Shown here: positions 1-4,924 of the stretch, in pieces
How positions within the stretch are numbered: the first letter of the stretch is position 1
Layout of the letters: each line of letters starts with the position of its first letter
Origin: Acidobacteriota bacterium
Lineage (GTDB): Bacteria; Acidobacteriota; Terriglobia; UBA7540
Assembly: GCA_021827245.1 (NCBI GenBank)
Contig: JAKAWN010000457.1
Span: 1 to 5,350 of the forward strand
DNA length: 5,350 bases
Reading direction: 5' to 3'
The notes under the pieces: model-generated
What the model was told of the DNA's origin: nothing
Database searches by the model: none
Seen by the model: the letters and a program-made list of their open reading frames with translations, nothing else
Made by a program: the position numbers and the translations under genes

Positions 1-525
1 CTGCTCCGGTGAGAGATAGCTAAAGATGTGATTTTGCTGCCGATCGTTTCCTCGCATGCACCGTTGGATGCACGCGAAGCGGCTTCGTTACAAAATTCCC
101 GGGTTTTTCAGCAGCCTGCTAGTTCTAAACGTAAAAGACCCAAGAGAGCTGAATCATAGTGTTGGGAGATGGGTGCCGATCGCGGGTCGGAACGGTCGAG
201 AGGACAAAAAGGACGAAAAAGTTCGGGCCTAGCTTGCCAAAAACGACCCTGTATGGACCCGCAAACGTCCTACAGCACCCCAGGCGGAACGCAAATTAGC
301 AGCGGCGGGGGGTATAGCTACCACAATAACGTCCGGAGAACCAAGATATGAACGATGACGCAATCGGGGTATTGGAAGGATGCGAGATCGGGAGTAGAAA
401 CAAGAAAATACAATCAGGAGTTCAAAAGAAGTATCTTCGTCAATCTGAGAATTCTCTGGATGTGAGGTCAACTAGTGATTGAGAATCATGGACAGATACA
501 CGTCATTCCCTTTAGTCCTGTTTTA

Positions 526-588
526 TCCTCCTACGGAGGAGATCGCTACGCGATCACCAATGAGAGAATGGATATCATCTAGGTGATC
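526..588. repeat. Cluster of abutting inverted repeats
   Basis: Two perfect 6-bp hairpins sit directly next to each other, each with the same three-base loop: TCCTCC-TAC-GGAGGA at 526-540 and GATCGC-TAC-GCGATC at 541-555. A third perfect 7-bp inverted repeat, GATCACC at 552-558 with GGTGATC at 582-588, overlaps the right arm of the second hairpin, so the two pairings are mutually exclusive. There is no T-run after the stems, so a terminator is unlikely. The cluster could be a REP-like dispersed repeat, a protein-binding site or part of a structured RNA. The repeats are directly visible; any role is unknown. Confidence 0.6.
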
Positions 589-785
589 TGAGTTCTGGTA
601 AGGAATTCGAACAGTCCACTTCTTCATCACTGTCTTCACCTTCAGTACATTCATCACGTGAGTGGGTCATAGAATACGTAAGCTTATATCGTTGTATGTA
701 TATGGTTGGGGTATTGTTATAGGGTAGGGGGCACCGCGTGGGAAGGGTCGTGCGGTTGCGACGTTTCGTTTCTTGTGGTGAATCA

Positions 786-838
786 CTTACCGAGATGTAA
801 AATCCGGTGGGCGCGATACCGCTTACCGAAACGTAAAA
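786..838. repeat. 17-bp direct repeat pair, 36-bp spacing
   Basis: CTTACCGAGATGTAAAA at 786-802 recurs as CTTACCGAAACGTAAAA at 822-838, matching at 15 of 17 positions, with start points 36 bp apart. The pair lies just upstream of the promoter of the membrane-protein gene. Short repeats in multiple direct copies are known near the ends of IS21-family elements, and this could be such a remnant; they could equally be paired regulator-binding sites. No transposase or IstB-like ATPase is encoded in the window, so the element idea rests only on the repeat pattern. Confidence 0.5.
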
Positions 839-880
839 ACGTATTGTCTTCGATCTGGTTTCGGCGGGCCTAGCCTACCA

Positions 881-889
881 TGCTAGAAT
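881..889 (+). promoter_or_regulatory. Extended -10 promoter of membrane-protein gene
   Basis: TGC-TAGAAT matches the sigma-70-type extended -10 consensus TGnTAtaaT, with the hexamer at 884-889. Transcription would start near 896, leaving a leader of about 33 bases before the ATG at 929. No good -35 box lies 16-18 bp upstream, which is tolerated for extended -10 promoters. The same TGnTAGA(A/G)T pattern precedes two other genes in this window, which raises confidence. Confidence 0.5.
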
Positions 890-928
890 CGGCGCGGTTC
901 CCCCGATGCTCGCAGAAGTGGCTTGCCC

Positions 929-1912
929 ATGGGACAGGCGGCTATGCAGATTCTTCACTTCTTGAACCAATATGCCAACCTGCTTCTCGTTGTGGTCACT
1001 GTGTCTTACGTTTTTCTGACTTGGCGTACATTGAAGGCTTTGGAGCGGGCGAGCAGGAAAGATCTTGAAGTGAAGCATCTTGAGGAAATAAAGAACCTGG
1101 TGGCGGAGCCTGTTCTCGGATGGTTAGGAGGAATCCTTAACGCATTGGGGGGTAGGCCTTGGGATAACCAGCCATTACTCGCAATCGGTGCCGAGCCCAC
1201 GCCCAAGAAGGAGGCTCGTCTTGATGAATCTCCATGGAACTACCGCTGGCAAATTCGCCCGAAGGCTACGCTATGGGAGCCAGGCGCGAAAGAGAACCTG
1301 GGCTCGATTAGCGGGACCGGTGGCATTTGGCAAACCGCAATATGCTCCGACGCGCGCAGCCGCCATTTTCGGGCTCAGATGTCGCAATTGGAAGCGTTCC
1401 TGAAAGAGTGGCAGGCATTTCTCTCTGGCGTGGCGACCTTCGCGGACAATTGTGCAAGGAAACTCCAAGGCGAATCCGGGCTCTCGCATATGCCGACAGA
1501 TGGACCAGGGCCCGACCAGTTCGTGAATGCCGACTATTTCGTGGAATCGTGTATTCGACAACTTATTGGGCACGCGCCTTTGCACTTTGAATTTCCGGCC
1601 ACGGGCGCTCAATCTGAGCTTGTGTCCGTCTCCGAGCGCAGTTCAGGGGGGCGCAATATCGCCCAGGCAAGGGACCGCGTACTCTTGAAGGGGTGGGTTG
1701 AGACGAGCAGTGAATACGTGAGGGCACGGTGGCAGCAAGCTGGGTTTCCTGAACGCGTCCGGCAGCTATTGGAGGAAACGCAAAAAGTTCGGCAGCAGAT
1801 CGAGAGTATCACGCTCACACATTTCCTCCCGGGTAGCTGCGAATACGTCGGTGGCCGCAGAAGGTGGGTTTTTCCGAGAAACTGGATCGAGAGAATCCGC
1901 CATCGCTTTTGA
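929..1912 (+). CDS. Membrane-anchored protein of unknown function
   Basis: I do not recognise this 327-residue protein. Numbered from the ATG at 929, one hydrophobic segment at about residues 14-32 (LLLVVVTVSYVFLTW within it) is followed at once by a basic stretch (R33, K36, R40, K44), predicting a single N-terminal anchor with the C-terminal bulk in the cytoplasm. Residues 33-60 are charged and probably helical (LEEIKNLV). The middle is rich in Trp and mixed in character. Residues 275-298 look helical, before a C-terminal LPGSCEYVG motif and a basic Arg/Trp tail. Start choice: ATG 929 has a weak GAAGTGG about 7 bases upstream; TTG 923 and ATG 944 are in frame and possible, and all three keep the membrane segment. 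It appears monocistronic behind the promoter at 881-889. It sits between the low-GC region and a possible island end, so it may be accessory, but no defence, toxin or enzyme motif is visible. Confidence 0.75.
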   Translation: MGQAAMQILHFLNQYANLLLVVVTVSYVFLTWRTLKALERASRKDLEVKHLEEIKNLVAEPVLGWLGGILNALGGRPWDNQPLLAIGAEPTPKKEARLDESPWNYRWQIRPKATLWEPGAKENLGSISGTGGIWQTAICSDARSRHFRAQMSQLEAFLKEWQAFLSGVATFADNCARKLQGESGLSHMPTDGPGPDQFVNADYFVESCIRQLIGHAPLHFEFPATGAQSELVSVSERSSGGRNIAQARDRVLLKGWVETSSEYVRARWQQAGFPERVRQLLEETQKVRQQIESITLTHFLPGSCEYVGGRRRWVFPRNWIERIRHRF

Positions 1913-1927
1913 CGTGTGCGTTCGTGT

Positions 1928-1948
1928 GCTGCGTACCCGCTGCGTACC
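1928..1948. repeat. Tandem GCTGCGTACC repeat, 11-bp period
   Basis: GCTGCGTACC occurs at 1928-1937 and again at 1939-1948, one base apart, so the period is 11 bp, about one helical turn. It begins 15 bases after the stop of the membrane-protein gene and lies about 90 bases left of the tRNA-3'-like sequence. Short direct repeats phased by a helical turn next to an attachment site are typical of recombinase or accessory-factor binding. Here that is inference; the repeat itself is exact. Confidence 0.45.
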
Positions 1949-2037
1949 TCCGTTAGGCAGTTTTGGCGTTTTTAGCGTCGTAGGCGGTTCTGGCGACACC
2001 TGTAAAATGAATAACTTGCGTGAAATCAATAGCGCGC

Positions 2038-2065
2038 ATAGGTACGATCCCCACCGCCCCTACCA
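2038..2065 (+). other. tRNA 3'-end-like sequence, possible att remnant
   Basis: The stretch reads like the T-arm, acceptor strand and CCA of a tRNA gene. Positions 2043-2049 (TACGATC) resemble the T-loop TTCRANY with one change at the second base. Positions 2050-2054 (CCCAC) would be the 3' T-stem, 2055-2061 (CGCCCCT) the 3' acceptor strand, 2062 the discriminator and 2063-2065 CCA. The 5' T-stem (ATAGG, 2038-2042) pairs at only 3 of 5 positions, and no D-arm, anticodon arm or 5' acceptor is seen upstream, so this is not a functional tRNA. Such 3' fragments arise at the distal end of elements integrated into tRNA genes. Chance resemblance is possible. Confidence 0.35.
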
Positions 2066-2208
2066 GACAGTTTCCACTTGAACTATTTCAGTTACTGCTC
2101 CGCTGCCAGAGCTCGCGCGTGGTGTGCGAGCGCGCTTGCGCGGCTCGGTGCTGTGCTCGCGAGGCGTGGTAGAGTGTCACTCGCTCTGGTTGCTGGCGGA
2201 GGAGATGG
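2066..2208. other. GC-rich leader region with hairpins
   Basis: This spacer precedes the propeller gene. It can form alternative stems: GCTCGC (2111-2116) with GCGAGC (2126-2131), or GAGCGCGC (2128-2135) with GCGC-G-GCTC (2138-2146, one bulged G). The two stems share bases 2128-2131, so they compete. Both lie upstream of the predicted transcription start near 2182, so they would act on DNA or end transcription entering from the left, though no T-run follows. The extended -10 box at 2167-2175 is listed separately. Confidence 0.3.
2167..2175 (+). promoter_or_regulatory. Extended -10 promoter of propeller gene
   Basis: TGG-TAGAGT has the extended -10 TG motif one base before a TAGAGT hexamer (2170-2175). 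The predicted start is near 2182, giving a leader of about 27 bases that contains the Shine-Dalgarno GGAGGAG at 2198-2204. No strong -35 box is present. The pattern closely matches the elements at 881-889 (+) and 4450-4458 (-). Confidence 0.45.
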
Positions 2209-3717
2209 GTGAGTGGGAGGATGGATAGTTTGCGCGGAGCACTTGTGCCGATGGAGAAGCGCAGCGCACGGAAATGGGTTCCGCTGAGCGTCATTCGTGT
2301 GCGTTGGGCGGCCTTCGCCGGAATGGCGATCTGGGTCCTGGCCGGCGCGCCGTCCGCTATTGCCAAGCCTTCCCCATGCAATGAGCCCGCGGCGAAGCCC
2401 ATCGTGAAAATTGATGTCCCCGGCAGGCCGTTCGAGGCGCTAGCGAGCGCGGATGGCTGCTGGATTTTTGCTTCGCTGGCACCGGAAGCGAACCGAGGGC
2501 CTCAAGCGCGTTTTTCGGGCGCCGATTTGCGGAAATGGAACCGGGAGCCTCCAAGGCCGAGGGATTTTCGCGGCGCGGGCGGAATCGCCGTCCTGCGGCG
2601 CGTGGATGGAAAAGTGAAGCTGAAGCGCGTCGTTCGGTTTTCTCCTCGCGCGGGTGGGGTGTTTGGGATCGCCTTCGCCAACGATGGGAAATGGCTGGTG
2701 GCGACCGTCCCGGGCGCGGGCGCGGTTGTTTTCCTGGACGTCCATCGAATGGAAACGGGGAAGGGAAATCCGTTTCTCGGGTCGATCCGGGATGGCGAAC
2801 GGGCCGGGAGCATCTACGCCGTCGCGAGCGCCGACGGCAGGTTTCTCTTCGTGAGCGACGAGAGATTGCATCAAGTGAGCGCGATCGATCTCGACAAGGC
2901 GCGGCGGACGAACTTCGCGCAAAGCTCGCGGATCGGGAGCATTCCGGTGGGCCTCGCTCCGGTGGGGCTCGCGTTTTCGAGCGACAACCGGTATCTCTTC
3001 ATCACAAGCGAAGTGTGGGGCCGAATCGCGCAGCTTCCTTCGGGCGCGCGGATAGTCGTGCCGATGCAGGGAAGCGGAAGCGAGACGCGAGCAAATCGCT
3101 GGCCGATGACGTGCCATCCCGAAGTAGGGGGAAAGACGCAGAACGGGAAGCCGATCTGGTGGCCGGAAGGAGCCATTTCTGTGGTCGATTTGGCGCGGGC
3201 GGAAGAGCATCCGGCGCGTGCCGTCGTTGGGAACGCGCCGGCGGGATGCATACCGGTTCGAGTGGTGGTCGCGCCGGATGGGAAGACGGTTTATGTGACG
3301 GCTCGGGAGAGCAATGCGCTGCTCGCGTTCGATGCGGAGAAATTGGTTACGGACCCGGAACACGCGCTGGTGGGGAGGGTGGTCGTTGGGAGGTCGCCGG
3401 TGGGATTGGCGGTGGTCGATCGCGGGAGGAAAGCGGGTGTGGCGAACTCGAGCCGATTTGGAGGGAGTGGCGGCCGGGATTTGACGGTTGTCAGCATGTC
3501 CGGAATTCGGGAGGGACAAGCGAAGTTGGAGGGAACCATCCCGGCGGGAGCGTTTCCGCGCGAGTTGCACATGACTCCCGATGGGCGGACGCTGATTTTG
3601 ACGAATTTCGGATCCGAGCAATTGGAACTGATTGATCTCGACCGGTTGCGACGGGTTCTGGAGCCTGTGAAGGGCTCGCCAGCAGGGAGAAACGCGGCGA
3701 AGGTACCGGTTTCGTAG
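2209..3717 (+). CDS. Exported YncE/YVTN-type beta-propeller protein
   Basis: A 502-residue protein of the YncE/YVTN, lactonase-like propeller type. The long N-region is basic and is followed by a hydrophobic core at about residues 33-48 and an A-x-A site (AIA, 50-52), so a signal peptide is likely cleaved before K53 and the mature protein is periplasmic or secreted. Blade-like repeats of the form 'P-x-G/R-x-x-x-x-x-x-D-G-R/K-x-x-x-V/I-T/S' occur at about 74-90, 151-178, 203-228, 249-268, 349-375 and 450-478 (for example APDGKTVYVT and TPDGRTLILT). A less repetitive insert with Trp and Pro lies at about 275-320. C57, C84, C302 and C347 could form disulfides; there is no CxxCH haem motif. Propellers of this class bind ligands or proteins, and enzymatic activity cannot be read from the sequence. 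Start: GTG 2209 follows GGAGGAG by 4 bases; ATG 2221 and ATG 2251 are in frame, and 2251 would give a more typical signal peptide length. Long open frames on both strands across this gene are GC-driven shadows. Confidence 0.88.
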   Translation: MSGRMDSLRGALVPMEKRSARKWVPLSVIRVRWAAFAGMAIWVLAGAPSAIAKPSPCNEPAAKPIVKIDVPGRPFEALASADGCWIFASLAPEANRGPQARFSGADLRKWNREPPRPRDFRGAGGIAVLRRVDGKVKLKRVVRFSPRAGGVFGIAFANDGKWLVATVPGAGAVVFLDVHRMETGKGNPFLGSIRDGERAGSIYAVASADGRFLFVSDERLHQVSAIDLDKARRTNFAQSSRIGSIPVGLAPVGLAFSSDNRYLFITSEVWGRIAQLPSGARIVVPMQGSGSETRANRWPMTCHPEVGGKTQNGKPIWWPEGAISVVDLARAEEHPARAVVGNAPAGCIPVRVVVAPDGKTVYVTARESNALLAFDAEKLVTDPEHALVGRVVVGRSPVGLAVVDRGRKAGVANSSRFGGSGGRDLTVVSMSGIREGQAKLEGTIPAGAFPRELHMTPDGRTLILTNFGSEQLELIDLDRLRRVLEPVKGSPAGRNAAKVPVS

Positions 3718-3719
3718 CA

Positions 3720-3737
3720 CCGCGAGTCAGCGCGCGG
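3720..3737. terminator. Weak hairpin between convergent genes
   Basis: CCGCG (3720-3724) pairs with CGCGG (3733-3737) across an 8-base loop in the 24-base gap between two convergent stop codons. The position suits a bidirectional transcription end, but the stem is short and no T-run follows on either strand, so it may not act without Rho. Confidence 0.25.
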
Positions 3738-3741
3738 GCGA

Positions 3742-4443
3742 TTAATAAACTCCCGGCACGAGGCGCCAGGTGCGCGCGCAGTAGGCTTCGTATTCCGCGC
3801 CGAAATGCTCGCGCAGGAGCCGTTCCTCGGCGTGAATGCGGGCGACGAGCGGCACGAGCAGCGCCGCCGTCAAAATCACGCCTACTCCGGAGCGGAACGC
3901 GAGCACCCATCCCAAGGAAGACACCAGCAATCCCAGATAGCTCGGGTTGCGGACCACCCGGTAGAGGCCGTGCGTTTCGAGTTGGTGCCCGGCCTGAATC
4001 GCGACCAGCCCGCTGAATCGGCGTCCCAGCACAAACACAGGAGCGATGCGCAGCACGCCGCCTGCGGCGCATAACACTACGCCCACCCAACGCATCGTGT
4101 CTCCGCCGAGCGTCCAGAATCCGACGCGGTCGGTGTAAGCCGAAAAATACGACATCAGGATGGCGATCGCGGCGAAAACGGCCAGAACCCAGCGGTTGCC
4201 ACGGTCTTCGCGTTCGCCGCCGCTCAGACCGCTGCTGCCGGAAAACACCGCCGCGATGGTGAGCGCGATCGTTACCCAGGCGAGCGCCCGAAGAGCAGGA
4301 TGAGCGAAAAAAGCGTTCCACCCGCCCCAACCGGCGATCGCAAGCCCGAATTGGATGGAGAGCGAAAGGATTGCGGTGATGAAGATTTTGACGGCGGTCG
4401 CCACTCTCGCTTCATGGGAGTGCTTTGTCGCGCCTTCGTTCAT
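3742..4443 (-). CDS. ICMT/PEMT-like membrane methyltransferase family protein
   Basis: A 233-residue polytopic membrane protein of the isoprenylcysteine carboxyl methyltransferase / phospholipid methyltransferase superfamily. Hydrophobic segments lie at about residues 17-39, 48-69, 84-102, 117-139 and 168-201, the last probably a helical hairpin. The superfamily's C-terminal signature is complete: HGLYRVVRNPSYLG (158-171), where the usual RHP is RNP, then R202-IHAEE with the paired Glu, FGAEYEAYC (214-222) and RLVPGVY at the extreme C-terminus. In characterised relatives this region binds S-adenosylmethionine at the membrane face. Bacterial members mostly have unknown substrates (lipids or small hydrophobic acceptors), so I give no gene symbol. 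Bacteria lack CaaX-prenylated partners, so the eukaryotic substrate should not be assumed. The ATG at 4443 has no Shine-Dalgarno and sits where transcription should begin (promoter at 4450-4458), suggesting a leaderless message. It converges with the propeller gene and diverges from the small charged protein, with no operon partner. Confidence 0.9.
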   Translation of the reverse strand: MNEGATKHSHEARVATAVKIFITAILSLSIQFGLAIAGWGGWNAFFAHPALRALAWVTIALTIAAVFSGSSGLSGGEREDRGNRWVLAVFAAIAILMSYFSAYTDRVGFWTLGGDTMRWVGVVLCAAGGVLRIAPVFVLGRRFSGLVAIQAGHQLETHGLYRVVRNPSYLGLLVSSLGWVLAFRSGVGVILTAALLVPLVARIHAEERLLREHFGAEYEAYCARTWRLVPGVY

Positions 4444-4449
4444 TTTTTG

Positions 4450-4458
4450 ATTCTACCA
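4450..4458 (-). promoter_or_regulatory. Extended -10 promoter, probable leaderless start
   Basis: Read on the minus strand this is TGG-TAGAAT, an extended -10 element whose hexamer ends at 4450. Counting the usual six-base gap places +1 at about 4443, the A of the methyltransferase start codon. The six bases between hexamer and ATG are almost all A and carry no ribosome binding site. A -35 box is poor (AATCCA at 17-bp spacing). Confidence 0.5.
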
Positions 4459-4574
4459 AGAGCGACCGGAGGTGGATTCAGCCGGGATTTGAGCTCCATT
4501 TGAAGAGGAAAGCGCGAATTCCCGGCCTTCCGAAAGGAGAAATCTCTTTGCCACGCGTGACGATGCGGCGGGTA

Positions 4575-4594
4575 TTGCCTTTTGGGGGCAAAGG
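4575..4594. repeat. Alternative small hairpins in divergent spacer
   Basis: TTGCC (4575-4579) can pair with GGCAA (4587-4591), or CCTTT (4578-4582) with AAAGG (4590-4594); the two are mutually exclusive. They lie upstream of the small charged-protein gene in the 196-base divergent spacer 4444-4639. No strong promoter for that gene is visible; a poor -10-like TAGAGG is at 4609-4614. The function of the hairpins is unknown and they may be fortuitous. Confidence 0.25.
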
Positions 4595-4622
4595 GGACAT
4601 GCTGAAGCTAGAGGAGTTGAGG

Positions 4623-4635
4623 GGCTCAGGGAGCC
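4623..4635 (+). promoter_or_regulatory. Hairpin overlapping ribosome binding site
   Basis: GGCTC (4623-4627) pairs perfectly with GAGCC (4631-4635) around an AGG loop. The Shine-Dalgarno-like AGGGAG at 4628-4633, which decides the ATG at 4640, lies in the loop and right arm. Folding would partly hide it and could lower translation. A five-base-pair stem is modest, so the effect may be small. Confidence 0.35.
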
Positions 4636-4639
4636 GGCC

Positions 4640-4864
4640 ATGAACGCCAAGGAAAATCGCAAGACCGCAGCCGCCGAAAAGATGGAGTCGGAAATGGAAG
4701 AGCGCCGGGAGGCGCGGCGGGACGAGGAACGGTTCCGACTGCAGGACTTGAACCAGGGAATGCAAGACCCGGCGGGACATGAAGCGACGCACAGTGGGAT
4801 CAGGTGGGGCGCTTCATACAAGGTTCGCCGCAAAAAAGCCAAGCCGAAACAGAACGCGGGATAG
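4640..4864 (+). CDS. Small highly charged hypothetical protein
   Basis: A 74-residue protein I do not recognise. Residues 1-38 are rich in Lys, Arg and Glu (EKMESEMEERREARRDEE) with few helix breakers, predicting a long charged helix or coiled coil. Residues 39-57 are more mixed (GMQDPAGHEATHSGIRWG) and 58-74 are strongly basic with a KVRRKKAKPK tract that could bind nucleic acid. No membrane segment or metal site is visible. Support for coding: AGGGAG six bases before ATG 4640, G/C at most third codon positions, and a terminator-like hairpin 16 bases after the stop. An opposing long open frame at 4453-4842 (-) is Ser/Arg-rich and looks like its shadow. The gene diverges from the methyltransferase and converges on the DinB-like gene. 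Confidence 0.6.
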   Translation: MNAKENRKTAAAEKMESEMEERREARRDEERFRLQDLNQGMQDPAGHEATHSGIRWGASYKVRRKKAKPKQNAG

Positions 4865-4879
4865 CCGCGGAAAGTTCGG

Positions 4880-4900
4880 GAGCGGCGGGTTCAGCCGCTC
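4880..4900. terminator. Hairpin terminator between convergent genes
   Basis: GAGCGGC (4880-4886) and GCCGCTC (4894-4900) form a perfect 7-bp GC-rich stem with a 7-base loop in the 60-base gap between the stops at 4864 (+) and 4925 (-). On the + strand it is followed by a T-rich but interrupted tract (AATTTGATGATTTT), and on the minus strand by a weak CTTTCC. It probably ends transcription of the charged-protein gene and may also serve the DinB-like gene. Confidence 0.55.
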
Positions 4901-4924
4901 AATTTGATGATTTTCGGACGATTT

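Larger units (their letters stand above)
1..880. other. Gene-poor, AT-richer region
   Basis: No convincing protein or RNA gene is seen here. Open frames are short (under about 80 codons), lack ribosome binding sites, overlap one another on both strands and have low-complexity Ser/Arg/Gly-rich translations. A hand count of 361-720 gives about 42% GC, falling to about 35% in 661-720, against 67% in a counted row of the propeller gene downstream. The region holds two A-tracts ten bases apart (about 202-220), a perfect TCACGTGA palindrome at 654-661, a hairpin cluster at 526-588 and a direct-repeat pair at 786-838. It is best read as decayed or accessory intergenic DNA. A structured RNA cannot be excluded by eye. 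Confidence 0.5.

Noticed and set aside
56..232. 58-codon + strand open frame containing KIPGFFSSLL
   Set aside because: It has no ribosome binding site, overlaps another short open frame (28-159) and lies in AT-richer DNA with no recognised family, so it is not separable from chance.
169..471. Short open frames on both strands (169-351 +, 229-471 -)
   Set aside because: They overlap each other, have low-complexity Ser/Arg/Gly-rich translations, lack convincing start signals and share no family features.
786..838. CRISPR array suggested by 36-bp repeat spacing
   Set aside because: There are only two 17-bp copies with a 19-bp gap and no third unit or cas gene, so it does not have CRISPR architecture.
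2038..2065. Functional tRNA or tmRNA gene
   Set aside because: Only a 3'-end resemblance is present; the T-stem pairs poorly and no 5' acceptor, D-arm or anticodon arm is found upstream.
2440..3720. 426-codon minus-strand open frame and 366-codon + frame (2535-3635) across the propeller gene
   Set aside because: Their translations are Arg/Pro/Ser- or Arg/Gly-rich with no domain pattern, while the third frame has a signal peptide, ribosome site and regular propeller repeats. They are GC-driven shadows.
3491..4330. 279-codon minus-strand open frame overlapping the methyltransferase
   Set aside because: It is Arg-rich and repeat-free, and it overlaps the frame that carries the full ICMT/PEMT C-terminal signature and membrane segments.
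4425..4643. 72-codon + frame whose stop overlaps ATG 4640 as ATGA
   Set aside because: The overlap hints at coupling, but the frame starts with TTG inside the methyltransferase gene, has no ribosome site and shows no recognisable protein features.
4453..4842. 129-codon minus-strand open frame opposite the small charged gene
   Set aside because: It is Ser/Arg/Ala-rich, as expected from the antisense of a Glu/Arg-rich gene, and it runs into the methyltransferase promoter.
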